Positions 48,596 through 64,000 of a stretch of DNA of 64,000 bases are shown one piece after another. The stretch is from Glandiceps talaboti (taxonomy: Eukaryota > Hemichordata > Enteropneusta > Spengelidae), in NCBI RefSeq assembly GCF_964340395.1, contig NC_135566.1, forward strand, positions 2,429,501 to 2,493,500, given 5' to 3'. The notes beneath the pieces are model-generated. The model was not told the origin of the DNA. It did no database searches and worked only from the letters and a program-made list of their open reading frames with translations. Each line of letters begins with the position of its first letter. Position 1 is the stretch's first letter. The position numbers and the translations under genes were made by a program.

Positions 48596-51085
48596 TTGGG
48601 TACATTGTCTGATTTTCATTGCTATATTTCAAGTAAGAATCAGTCTTTAATTCGGACAACAACGTCCATATATAATATATGTTACAGAAAAGCTACATGA
48701 CTGATGTTCTTAAATATAAGAATCTTAACATATAAATTAAACAAAAAGTAACTTGTCCCATAATTCCACCATATGGGATCTGAAATACAGTAAATCACAT
48801 GTACATCTAATTATGCTGTTACAACTTACTGAGATTCGTCTTCTCAAACTAAATACTTGCTTTCTCATCAGCATCAGACGTAAACATCCTATTCGATGCG
48901 AACATAGAGCTAGCACTACTTCGTTTATCACAACCTAACAATATGCGTGCAGCATTGTTATATGCAACTTTCAATTTTCTCATTATCCTTTCCGTATGCA
49001 GTATTGTCTCAAAATCGAAATGTTGTCGGTCACCATTTAAGCCGTACTAAATCCTAAATCACCAAGGTCAGAAATTGGTAAACCACGACGTCTGTAGTCA
49101 TGCTAATTTTAAAGTTAACTTCTGACATATTGGTGACGTCACGATAATTATGACGTCACATTACCCGTTGTCTTTGTTCAATGCCCTTTGTCACCATAGC
49201 AGCGCAACAGACTAGGTAAAAAAACAGATTTAAAACTGGTTGTGTAATATTCATGGCTTCAATACTGGAGATTGTGGCTGTCGTAAGTCTGTCTATTTCA
49301 ATAGACAGTTTGATCGAGTATGCTTTTACCAGCTTAGTATACATGAATAAACCTCCACATACAAAAGTTGCATCGTACTAAACTTGACGTCCGTAGACAC
49401 TTGGACTTTGCAGTAATTGAGAGAACGAAAATCTGTCAAGACTGATTGTGTAATTCTCATGAGATTGCTAGCTATAGGAGGTTCGTATTTTTAAAGTCCG
49501 TCTCGTCGTTTTTCCTCTTATTAAACATTTCAATGATTCTAAAGGATGACTGTGTCTGATTCTCTAACAAAACATATCAAAGGCTGGATTGTAAGTTACA
49601 ATTTAGTTTTATTTCACAATTATGATATTCTTGTTCTGTGAAATGAACTGGAAAGTGATATAACTTTCCAAACTCTGCCGTGGAATGAATTTAATCAATT
49701 TTGAGGTTTAGAATAGAAAAAGATTTTAAACATAGTTCAACAAAGTTAGCAACATGTCGCAAAATATTCGATGGTCTGTAACGAGTGTTTATTTTCATCT
49801 GTTTGAAGATATAAAGTGACCGAATTGGTGAAATTTTGTAATATTAGAAATACTTTTGAACACAGAGCATAACGAAATTAATTTTTCAGTTCGATGTCTA
49901 TCATGCATCTAAATGTAAGAGTTGGTCATGATCACTGCTATTTTACTGTGCATGCATGTCTACTGGTGAGAGACACGCCTGTAACAACCATTGGTGTTTA
50001 TTGAGGTGCTCTGTCAACGCTCACAGCACAATATCTATGCAGTATACAATGTTTTGTACGACTCGGTTTTCACCAAGTCTTCAACAAAGACATCTTGTGA
50101 AATGTGACCCTTTTTGAGCCGTTGATTTTTGCCTGGAACATTTATGTAGTTGATTCCACTTACGCAATAAGCAAAGATAATCCCCGTATTCCGTATGTCG
50201 AATAGTTTTCGAAAAGCATCTCGAATAGCTGGCACATGTGTTTGACGCGGAATGAACATAGCTTTTCAAAGATCTCATTGAGAGGGCAATACTTTAGAAT
50301 AAGTAGGAATTGTTGAAGTATCCAATAGCGTCGACTGCGAGGCTGGCTGGTACTTTGTAAGGGGTTTTAATCGATCTCCATTGACACTCGTACGTCAACG
50401 AGTCATTCACGGTGTAAAAGAAAAGAACGTAGATTTCATAGAAGCTTGCCTCGTTGTGCCGTGTTCTCTGTGGCTGAAATGTATCCATTAATGTTTGGCA
50501 TCACAACAACACAGAGTGTTCACAACAAAGCCAATCTAATCCCTTTCACTTTTGACACATGTGCTTATGCCTGAGTACTACCAACGAATAAAAGCATAGG
50601 ATTGGATTTCACATGCTTTTTTTACTGGAATTGTCAGAGGGATTCGGAGAGAGGGAATGACGAAGCCATGTTTCCACACTATTGTCATAGATAAATAATA
50701 GTGCTGATCTCGTTCAAAAAGTTGAAATGTGAGTCGAAAAGTGGACGCATTGAAATACGTGTGACTAGATCACGAACGTGCCATTAAGATATCATATGTC
50801 AGTTGTGATGATTGTCTTTGTAACATCCATCACAACATTCACTATTGTTAGAATATCTTAAGCTGTTTTTACCATCCGGTCTATAGATTCTCTAGGTCTA
50901 GGTGTTTCTATTCGTCCAAGTGTAAACCTCAACACCAACGCATCAATACCCGTATGTTGGATGATAAACTCTACTCTATTTGTACGTTATCTTCAGATTA
51001 AAAAGGAGCGCACATCTATACCAAAAAGTATTGCAATTACATATTAGTGATTAACTGATACATTTTCAAAAATTACCAATAGTAT
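48596..51085. other. Intergenic DNA, no gene recognised
   Basis: AT-rich unique sequence. Two overlapping frames at 50035-50278 minus have no known domain. Confidence 0.5.
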
Positions 51086-51092
51086 ACATACA

Positions 51093-51122
<30 letters not shown>
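51086..51122. repeat. (CATA)n microsatellite
   Basis: About nine CATA units. Confidence 0.97.
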
Positions 51123-51123
<1 letters not shown>

Positions 51124-51807
51124 CTTATCAAAACAACAGTGGTTACTTTTCAGTAGCCTAATTGTAAGATAATTGTTCCCTCACTTTGACGGAGAAGATA
51201 AAGTTTTCATTTGCGAGACATCGATAACTTGTAAATTGGTAGCAATGGAAAATTAAATACAAAGGTCAAACCCAAAACACCACATACTGATTAAGGACAT
51301 CGTTTGATTGTATTTTCTATTTGACCTTAATCTGAATAATTAGCTGATAAAAGTATACCCATGATACTTCTGTGATGTACATGTGTCACAGTGGTAAGCA
51401 CGAACCGTGAGAGTGCATCGTAGATGACTAGGACTTATTTCAACCGCAGAGGCCCACTTTGTTATAAAAGACACGATTAATAATGTCTCGAGATGTCTTC
51501 AAGTTTTCAGTCAGACATTTAAAGTTGTCAACGAATGTTTGCTGCGAACTGCCACAATAAAATTACCACTACAAGTACTGCTACTAAATCTTAGTACTGC
51601 TACACGTGCATTTAACTCAGATTGTCCCTCGTTCTTTTACCTCTCTCGTTCTCGCTTGTGCTCTGTCTACACACATCACTCGTTTACTCTTTTGCTTTTA
51701 CGGCCAGTCTTCACCTGTTCTCTTTTTCCTTTAACCCCGGCCTTCAGCCTATGACTGTACATACACAGTGGATGGAAAATTTCCCCTTCACTGTCTATAG
51801 TATGTAT

Positions 51808-51925
51808 ATGTCTTTGTCTGTCTGTCTCTATCTATCTATCTGTTTGTCTGTTTGTCTGTCTGTCTGTCTGTCTGGCTGTCTGTCTGTCTGTCTGTCTCTG
51901 TCTGCCTAGCTATCTCTCTCTCTGT
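51808..51925. repeat. (TCTG)n / (TCTA)n degenerate array
   Basis: TCTG units with TCTA, TTTG and GGCTG variants, passing into pyrimidine-rich sequence. Confidence 0.96.
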
Positions 51926-52972
51926 CCATCCTTCCGTTTGTATATTTTTCTGCCTTCCTTTTTACTACTTTGCCCCGTCAGTTCCTGTCTATCTCTGTCA
52001 GTATTCTTCTCTGTTCGTTTCTCTTCGTTAATATTCCCATATCTCTCAAAATATCATTTTTGACATTTATGAAGAACATTTGCTTAAACAAAGCCCGATT
52101 CGGTCAATCCACTATCAAGTCATTAAAAAGACTGATATGTGAAAGACCCCAAATTAGAATGATCCTGATGAAAATCCAACAACAATCACCGATGACAGCG
52201 ATAATAATTTGTCATCATTCAGTATTATTCCTTTACATACGATATTTCATCATTCCACATGAAAAAAAACACGCAATGAAATATTGCTTCTGTTTGAAGA
52301 TGTGATAACATTTCCTTCTATAACACATCGGAATACCAACATTTGCGTTATCTGTGAATGCCATTCAGAACACGATTTGAAGTCGGTAATAAAATAAATA
52401 TCATTGCACGTCCCTTGGGTTCAATTTCCAACTTTATGATGCCAAAACAATTTTAGTCACACAACAAACGACTTGAATTAAAGGAAATATTAAGCGGGCA
52501 ATAACAACGGCTCGTGAAATGTGTTTGACCACCAATACTGTGAACACAGATTAAGTCGTTAAATCTTTTACAACTGGAATCATTTGGAGGGAAATGGTTT
52601 TCCCAGTCGTTTTGACTTTCCTTACAGTAACAGAACAAGAATTGTACGAGCATTATTAAACATAGTGTTATCCAAGTCAAACTACTACCTAGAAATCAGT
52701 CTGAGAGCGCACAGCTTTCGGTTCCAAACTTTCCAGCGGTTGTAAGTATTGAAATACCTACATATCTACATACACGCCACAAGCACACAGGCACACACTT
52801 AGATATACATAAATACACATACTCACACATAAACACACAATCATACTCACACATAAATACACAATCATACTCACACATATTTGTATTCACATCAAACTGT
52901 GTCATAAAAGATTAATCAAACTCACGATGATTTCGTTCAAAAAATAAAAAAAAATTTAAAAGCGCCATAATG

Positions 52973-53009
52973 TTTTGTTTGTTTGTTTGTTTGTTTGTTT
53001 GTTTGTTTG
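52973..53009. repeat. (TTTG)n microsatellite
   Basis: About nine TTTG units. A G-run of about ten lies nearby at 53075-53084. Confidence 0.97.
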
Positions 53010-53954
53010 CTTTCCAAGCAATACGAATAATACGTTCTTATCACTGACATTTGGCAAAAATTATGCTATGCAAGGGGGGGGGGGCAATTTGTGTTCCACT
53101 GACGGCAAATCTCTCAGCGCTTTGCAGAGAGTAACGATTCACACATGCGCTGTTGACTGGTTTGGTCCTTTAACTAAATCTCCAAGAACCGCTCCGTCCA
53201 GTGTGCTCTGTAATTGACGTAAATGACTTACTGTGGTATTGTGTTACCACCTAGTGATTGGTAGCCCCGAAATGTGGCTATCTGACTCGACAGACTGGGT
53301 TAGACGTCTGTGTATTAGGGCACCGTTAACTACAGCTTCATAGTCACAGTGCATGGTGATTTCTCCTACTACTATTTCGTTTGGACCAAGGCTTTGACAG
53401 GTTCAGAATATTGAGGTTACCCGAGTATATTGAATATGTTGCTCTTTCTATTTTCAAGGTTATTTTGTTGTTATTATGCTGTTGTAATTGTTTGCAACTA
53501 TAATTTACTACTGACACATAATGTACTACTTGCACGCAATCATTGACTAAAATAACAATTACAAACTTTTCCTGACGTCACACACAATAATTATTGCGAA
53601 CATAAAACAATTAATACGATGCATATATAAAGAAATATTCCAAAATGTGATCGCTGGCAAAAATCCAAAACGATCGGAATTTTGTCAAATGCAGTTGGAC
53701 GAAATGAAGTGTTATTCATTTCTATTCTAATTAGCTGACTTGTTGGCATATAGTGACCGTTCAGACGATTATTGTCGTCCGACTAATATACTGTATCTTC
53801 CCGCCAAATTAATAAATAATTCTCAAGTGGGTTTTGACACAACTGTGAATTCTATCAAAGTATCTATATTGATCTACCTACATCAAAATTACCCATATGT
53901 TTATCACAATTTTGAACTAAAAGGAGCAAAGTACACTACTAACTTTATATAAAA

Positions 53955-54350
53955 ATGTTGGTTTGAAAATGATGAAATTTACACCTTCACATTTTCCCGC
54001 CATATTCATAATGCATAATTTTAAACTTTTCTCCAAATTTTGGACGTAACTCTCCATTATTTTTCGACTGTAATTATATAGACCATGTGTATGTATTCAA
54101 TGATACCAGAATTTTGAAGTTAAGAACTAAAAAAGTCAAAATATTTGTTTGAAAGTGATAAAATTTACACTTGTACGTTTTCGTACTTTGCTGCCAAAAT
54201 AATAAGCACAATTTATTTTTTTTCCAAATTTTTGACACAGCTCTATTCTCTTTGACCGAGATTATAGAGGCCGTCCAGATCATTCCAACCATGTCAAAAT
54301 GTTTGAATTAAATTGATACAAGTGATTTTACATTTAAATGTTATGTGTCA
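53955..54350. repeat. Diverged tandem duplication, unit roughly 175-185 bp
   Basis: Two neighbouring passages share an ordered set of words: GTTTGAAA-TGAT-AAATTTACAC (near 53959 and 54148), TTTTC/TTT-CCAAATTTT-GAC (near 54031 and 54220), then a GACTGTAATTATATAGACC versus GACCGAGATTATAGAGGCC match (near 54066 and 54256). A decayed third start follows near 54299. No protein is encoded. Confidence 0.75.
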
Positions 54351-55109
54351 AAGTTATTCAAATTTACATTTTTACATAAAACCACTTTATCAATGCCATT
54401 GACTAGGAGTATAGGTATTAGAATTCGTATGACAACGTATACAGTCAAAGACCATACAGACGAACAGACGAGTAATGTAGTGCAGTTAAGAGTAGTAACC
54501 ACGCCACTTTCAATATATCTTGTCAATTTCAGAAATTGCATGCCGATTTCATGACCGAACATCAATTGTTCTTTAAGATGTCACTCTTCATTTTGTTTGG
54601 TGAGTGGTTGTTTCAAATTACTGAGAGTCTCTATAGTCTCCAAATCTAGTGAAAATGTGATGTGATCTCTTCAATTTCATTGAGGCTTCTCCTTTCACTG
54701 AAATCTACAATACTAGTGTCAGTTTCCCTAGCTTCTTTCAAGAAAATTGAATGTCACAGTAAATCGCTTTCACGACTGGAATTACAAGTCATTACCCTCA
54801 GAAGATCTGTTTTAATCAACCATTTTTTTCTATCTGTTCTGAAAATTACAACATCATGACCAAGCTTATTGAAATATCCTATTGTGTCGACAGGTTCACG
54901 ATGAACTCCGACACTTTACGTTGTCTCTTTCAACACGTAAACCATACAATCAAACAAGGCCTCAGAAATTAAAAACGCCAGAAGTCATGTTTGATTATCG
55001 TGTTCATTTCAAATCTATTTTGATATTCTATATGAACTGATATGGGTGTGTCAGTCTCTAGATCAAAAACTGTATGAGCTACTCGCATTTATTCTCGCAG
55101 TGCAAATAC

Positions 55110-55332
55110 CATTCTTAATGTATTCTATTACATTCTATCATTTCTATTCTATCATGTTCTGTTATGCTCTATTCCATTCTGATCTATTCTATTGTACTGT
55201 ATTTTGATATACTCTCTCCTCTCCTCTTCCCCCCTTTCCCCTCCCCTCACTTCCCCTCCCCTTTCCCTCCCTTCCCTTCCCCTCCATTCCCTTTCCTTCC
55301 CTTCCCTCCCCCTCCCTTCTCTCCCCTCTGTC
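55110..55332. repeat. Degenerate TTCTA pentamers passing into a C/T-only tract
   Basis: TTCTA-like words run from about 55118 to 55200, then about 110 bp of almost pure pyrimidine (CCCCTTCCCTT-like). Confidence 0.93.
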
Positions 55333-55450
55333 TACGTATGAGGTTCATCTTTAGAACCACAAACTACAGATCCATGTCCAAAATTATTTCAAAAACAAGT
55401 AGTATTGCAGGTGTTAAATAAAGTCTGATCACCCAAAGTATACATTGAAG

Positions 55451-55500
55451 AAAGTGTACAGCTGCGCAGCATTATAAGACAAAGTGTACAGCTGCGCAGC
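55451..55500. repeat. Perfect 20-bp direct repeat, 10-bp spacer
   Basis: AAAGTGTACAGCTGCGCAGC occurs at 55451-55470 and again at 55481-55500. It contains the E-box CAGCTG. The right-hand copy is followed by GTTACGTAAG, a bZIP-like site. Confidence 0.97.
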
Positions 55501-58690
<3,190 letters not shown>

Positions 58691-58775
58691 TCGTGATCCA
58701 TCACATCACATCACATCACATCACACCACATCACATCACATCACAACACAACACAACACAACACAACACAACACT
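58691..58775. repeat. (CATCA)n / (CAACA)n pentanucleotide array
   Basis: CATCA units with one CACCA variant switch to ACACA/CAACA units near 58743. This is the same motif family as the complex at 37.8-38.5 kb. Confidence 0.96.
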
Positions 58776-61700
58776 ACCATACTTCACAGTACAGTACAGT
58801 ATAGAACACAGACATATCTACAACAGGTGTACACAATACCATTCCAAATAACGTCACACCACTGCAAACCTCCTGACACCACATTTATATACCTCATAGC
58901 TCAAAAAACATCCCATAATTTAAACTCTGAAAAACAACACAACTCTTTATCATCTTTCTCGAATGACGTCATGTTATTGTGATCAACTTATATAGATACC
59001 TGTCATCTAATTTGATATTATAGATTTATCGTGAGCGAGTAAGACTTTTTGTCATTCTATCTCTATCGTAGTTTTATCTTGTTGTGTAGTCATAGACTCA
59101 TGTGCCAATATTTACGTTGGACATACTCCGAAACAACCCCCCCCCCCCCTGACTCCTTTGACTGATGCAATCTTATAATATGTAATTCAATAATATAGTA
59201 GGCGTACGTTTATTCAATTTTGAGAAGATATTTTCCTGGACAAACTTGGTGTTGTTTGTCTATTTCTTGTTGAAAAATAAAATATTATTTAAAAAATGCT
59301 CATTTCGCTGTATTCTCAAATGTAGCTTTCACGTCTCCCTCTAATTCGCCATCCAACATTGAATACAGCACGTTGCCATCATTTTGACGAAGACCCTTTC
59401 CATTGCTGCTCACAAATTTCACCGTGAATATGGTTTTACATCTGTTTTAGCGAACGTTCTTGGCTGTATAAAGTAGTAACCATGGATGCACAAAAAAATT
59501 AGAACTCTGAAACAGAACCGACTTTAACTTTTGTAGAAATATTTAAATTGGACCATATGTTCATTACCATACATATGAATGCGCTAAAAAGAAACCCCAT
59601 AGGTTTATAGATGCTTGTAGATTTCATTCATTCGATTACCTTTTTGACATTTCAAAGTCATTGATGGGGTCGAGTTAATGTCTAGATGTCCCCGGAAATG
59701 TAGACATTGAGGTTCGCGTATAGACTACTAGTTTATCAACGGGGCAAACTATTAAAACATACCAAATGCAGCTAGTAAGTGAAATATGTAAAAATCTCTG
59801 TTCGTATGAAAGTTTTAACTGCCGCACGTGGTGAACTTCGTTGTTGGTATACAGTTAACAAATATATGAATTTGCCGACAAGATATCCACGACTAATGAG
59901 AACACTAATATAAAGAAATACTACTTTTAAGCGATCTGAAAAAGTAATCTATTAAAAAGAAAATATACGAATTGTATTCAGTTCAAGGGTTATTTCTGTG
60001 TGCATTTTATTGTTATCTTGGACATCCAAACTTAGGTATCGCGTTATTGCTAACTGCATATGTATCAATAAAGACTTTAGTATGGTTTCTCTGTGCATTA
60101 ATGCCGTATGTAGTGTATATTGTTATTGAATATGTGTTATTTTAGTACTATAGTATACCGTATAAACGTATGGAAATATTTGTTATTTTTATTCATGTAT
60201 AGTGAAATTCGAATTTCATATAATTGACTAATTAGTTTTCGGATTTAGTTTGACGCCAGGATTATTATAGACCATGAGACCAGGTGTAGTAGCAATACAT
60301 GGCGTGAAAAAAGGAACGGGTGTTTTATTTTTACATTTTTATTGGGACTAATTCCGAACAACAAATGTTATACATAGGCCAGTATTTACTCTGGGGACAG
60401 TATACCAGGTGTCGATAGCTTTGGTGTTTGTTTCGTGTTTTCTTTTCATGTGGATTCACACATTTCTTGCGGATTTTGGCGGTTTTCATTCATTTTTGTA
60501 TTTCATGTGTACTCGTGTACTCTTCAGAAGGAATACCATGTTTCATTCAAATGTTGTGTTGGTATTTCTTCCCTTTGTTCCGTAGTAAATTAGCCGCGAT
60601 AATGTTTTTAGTCGTTACAACTTATAATCCCAGGCGTACTTTCACAGACAAGTTCCACAACACAAAATGCAATTATCCTAGTATTAGTACAAACATGTCG
60701 GTTTCAAGTTCATGTTCATATATATATATTTGACTGGCGTGGTTTATCACTTGTTTATTTTGCATCAGTTCGGGACTTTGATGATACTTTTGAAGTCTAC
60801 TATACATTATGTTCAATCTTTCATGTAGTAAGTGTTTGCAGTAATACCATACAGCGGTGACGGCAAGGATTAGATTGGTATCCATAACACACAAACGTGT
60901 CTGTGTATCATTTTACGGCCCAATACTTCGTTATCCTGGGGCGAAAAACATTGCATTCGACGGAGAGTGGTGGATCAGATGGGGTACATGGAATTCTCGA
61001 ATATCAGCCCAAGTATAAATGCCTCTTCGGCGAGCTTTAGATGCTGAAACCGAATGCCGCGTCCGTTGCACTCAGAGGCTATCTCCCGTCGCGACAGAGC
61101 ACATCGGTTATCAAGTCCGCACACGACGCTCCCCGTCGTTGCAGACCTATCAGGAACAAACCTGGGATCACCGCGGGGCTGCCTGATCTGATTACACGTT
61201 AAATTGATACATTTACAAGGTAAAAAATACAGAACAGCTGAATTACAGTGATTCATCCGAAGTCTACGGACAGAATTGTAATACAAAAGTACATGAGATA
61301 AAAAACTAGAACAGGTCTAAGCTTACATTCGTAAATAAAGTTACTAAAAGAAGTCCGTAATTATTCTTCGCCAATACAGTATCTCGATATAAAAGCGAGT
61401 TTACCACTCGACATGTGTAACGTGTACAAGTGGAGGTCAGGCTTATTACCATTCAAACACATACAGCTATGTTGAAAAGTAATTACACGAACTGTTGTAG
61501 GGTAGGTGGTTTAAACATAGAACGAGGGGCCTTTGATGCTGAACGACCAAAAGATTCAAACAGGTAGTTGTGTAGAGAACAGTTGGAACTCGTATACATT
61601 AGACACGGCACTGTGAATCAAACAACACTATAACACAAACCTACCAATTTTCAACGTCAAATTTAGACAGCCCCTGGTATGTTTCTTATAACACATTTAT

Positions 61701-61929
61701 TTTGCAATTGTGGTGTTGGATAGTGAAATTCGTGATTTGCAACAATCCATGATCGAGTTTTATTTGGTTGTAACTCGTCCATCGCTAAGATGTATGCTGC
61801 ATGTTAAAGCCGCATTTGTTGTAACTGGAATAATTTGTAATATTTTATATTTATATTGTTGAATTGTATGTATGATGACCTAAAGCTCAAGCACTATCGC
61901 TATCCCATAACGAACACATGGTTCATACA
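58776..61929. other. Intergenic DNA, no gene recognised
   Basis: AT-rich, with a C-run at about 59139-59148 and one CpG-containing patch at about 61,030-61,190 (see findings). Confidence 0.5.
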
Positions 61930-64000
61930 TTCACCTACAGCTACTGTAACAATGCACAGTAACAAAGTGTTCACACAGCTACAATGCATTGCAAAGTGTT
62001 CACAACTACAATACACTTAGCATACAGTTGCAATGCAGAGTAACAAAGTGTTAACAGCTACACTTCATAGTAATCGAAGTGTTCACATTACAATTCACAG
62101 TGTCAGTGTTAACAGCTACACTTCATAGTAATCGAAGTGTTCACTTTTCAATGCACAGTGATAGTGTTAACAGCTACACTTCATAGTAATCGAAGTGTTC
62201 ACTTTTCAATGCAGTGATAGTGTTAACAGCTACACTTCATAGTAATCGAAGTGTTCACATTACAATACACAGTGATAGTGTTAACAGCTACACTTCATAG
62301 TAATCGAAGTGTTCACATTACAATGCACAGTGAGTGTTAATAGCTACACATCATAGTAATCGAAGTGTTCACAGCTACAATATACATTACACACAGCTAC
62401 AATGCATAGTAAAAACCGTCCTTAGCCACAATGTATAACCAAAAATCCACAGCTACACTACTGTAACATAGCTGCAGTGAAGTCTTCACAACTACAATAC
62501 ATATAAACAGTGTTCACAGCCACAATGCAAAGTGATAAAATGTTCACAGCTGCAATAGACAGTAACAAACGTTTACTGCTACAATCCATATTAACGAAGC
62601 GTTCACAACTACAATACATAGTAGCGAAGTGCTCACAGCTAATATACACACTAACAAAGTGTTCACAGTTACAATACATAGTACCAAAGTGCTCACAGCT
62701 AATATGCACACTATCAAAGCGTTCACAACTACAATACATAGTACCAAAGTGCTCACAGCTAATATGCACACTATCAAAGCGTTCACAACTACAATAGTAC
62801 CAAAGTGCTCACAGCTAATATGCACACTAACAAAGCGTTCACAGCTACAATACATAGTACCAAAGTGCTCACAGCTAATATGCACACTAACAAAGAGTTC
62901 ACAACTACAATAGTACCAAAGTGCTCACAGCTAATATACACGCTATCAAAGTGTTCACAGTTACAATACATAGTAGCGAAGTGCTCACAGCTAATATACA
63001 CACTATCAAAGTGTTCACAGTTACAATACATAGTAGCGAAGTGCTCACAGCTAATATACACACTATCAAAGCGTTCACAGTTACAATACATAGTAGCGAA
63101 GTGCTCACAGCTAATATACACACTATCAAAGTGTTCACAACTACAATAGTACCAAAGTGCTCACAGCTAATATGCACACTAACAAAGTGTTCACAGTTAC
63201 AATACATAGTAGCGAAGTGTTCACAGCTAATATACACACTATCAAAGTGTTCACAGTTACAATACATAGTACCAAAGTGCTCACAGCTAATATACACACT
63301 ATCAAAGTGTTCACAACTACAATAGTACCAAAGTGCTCACAGCTAATATGCACACTAACAAAGTGTTCACAGTTACAATACATAGTACCAAAGTGCTCAC
63401 AGCTAATATACACACTATCAAAGTGTTCACAGTTACAATACATAGTACCAAAGTGCTCACAGCTAATATACACACTAACAAAGTGTTCACAGTTACAATA
63501 CATAGTACCAAAGTGCTCACAGCTAATATACACACTAACAAAGTGTTCACAGTTACAATACATAGTACCAAAGTGCTCACAGCTAATATACACACTATCA
63601 AAGTGTTCACAACTACAATAGTACCAAAGTGCTCACAGCTAATATGCACACTAACAAAGTGTTCACAGTTACAATACATAGTAGCGAAGTGTTCACAGCT
63701 AATATACACACTATCAAAGTGTTCACAGTTACAATACATAGTAGCGAAGTGCTCACAGCTAATATGCACACTAAATAAGTGTTCACAGTTACAATACATA
63801 CTAACAAAGTGTTCACAGTTACAATACATACTAACAAAGTGTTCACAATTACAATACATAGTACCGAAATGCCCACAGTTAACATGTACAGTAAGACAGT
63901 GTTCACAGTTGCAATACATACTAACAAAGTGTTCACAATTACAATACATAGTACTGAAGTGCTCACAGTTAATATGTACAGTAACATAGTGTTCACAGTT
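61930..64000. repeat. Hierarchical tandem array: 30-bp monomer, 58- and 60-bp dimers, open at the right edge
   Basis: All of it derives from a 30-bp monomer resembling GTGTTCACAGCTACAAT plus GCATAGTAACAAA. From 61,930 to 62,047 the monomers are irregular. From 62,048 to about 62,385 there are six dimers of 56-58 bp, starting at 62048, 62106, 62164, 62220, 62278 and 62334. From about 62,600 the array is a regular 60-bp dimer: a GTGTTCACAG...ATACATAG half and a GTGCTCACAG...ATACACAC half. It continues to the last base. Four of the six frames stay open because 30 and 60 are multiples of three. I read this as satellite, not gene. Confidence 0.96.

Noticed and set aside
51970-52305. 111-codon plus-strand frame with a hydrophobic start
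   Set aside because: It begins in pyrimidine-rich repeat edge sequence. Hydrophobicity follows from T-rich codons, and no family was recognised.
62458-63996. Long frames of up to 218 codons at the right edge
   Set aside because: Four frames are open at once because the repeat period is a multiple of three. Start codons come from the repeat, and the -4 units shift frame without penalty.
61930-64000. CRISPR-like array
   Set aside because: There are no unique spacers between conserved repeats. Both halves of the dimer are related, and the host is an animal.

Overview
The window is animal nuclear DNA. It is AT-rich by eye, very poor in coding sequence, and crowded with di-, tri-, tetra- and pentanucleotide microsatellites. 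The one gene I can support is a split LIM-homeobox gene on the minus strand, with GT-AG introns and textbook splice sites. Its protein matches the Lhx1/Lhx5 (Lim1) class almost residue by residue. LIM2 residues such as [20 protein letters not shown] lean towards an invertebrate, perhaps a lophotrochozoan, but I cannot fix the phylum from three exons.

Gene layout, read right to left. A promoter-like patch with CCAAT boxes, GC boxes and an octamer-like site lies at about 18,890-19,130. The start codon is at 18,108. Exon A (LIM1) is 17,936-18,108, exon B (LIM2) is 17,360-17,565, and exon C (acidic/Asn-Ser-Pro linker plus homeodomain residues 1-46) is 12,172-12,734. Intron phases agree across both joins and the reading frame is open. 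The next exon, which should begin with V47-W48-F49 of the recognition helix and carry the C-terminal tail, was not found in the remaining 12.1 kb to the left. The window therefore holds a 5' partial gene, and its homeodomain intron is probably longer than 12.17 kb.

The rest (19.1-64 kb) is gene-poor DNA upstream of the promoter. No transposase, reverse transcriptase, tRNA, rRNA or CRISPR array was recognised. It holds long microsatellites: (TATG)n, (TCTG)n, (CATC)n, (TA)n and (AG)n. A mosaic tetranucleotide array lies at 24.8-25.1 kb and an inverted pentanucleotide pair at 37.78-37.97 kb. A diverged tandem duplication lies at 53.95-54.35 kb and a perfect 20-bp duplication at 55.45 kb. From about 61.93 kb to the right edge runs a hierarchical tandem array built from a 30-bp monomer. 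Several patches look less AT-rich and more complex than their surroundings and are flagged only as candidate regulatory DNA. A long-range regulatory landscape would suit a developmental LIM-homeobox gene, but that is inference.
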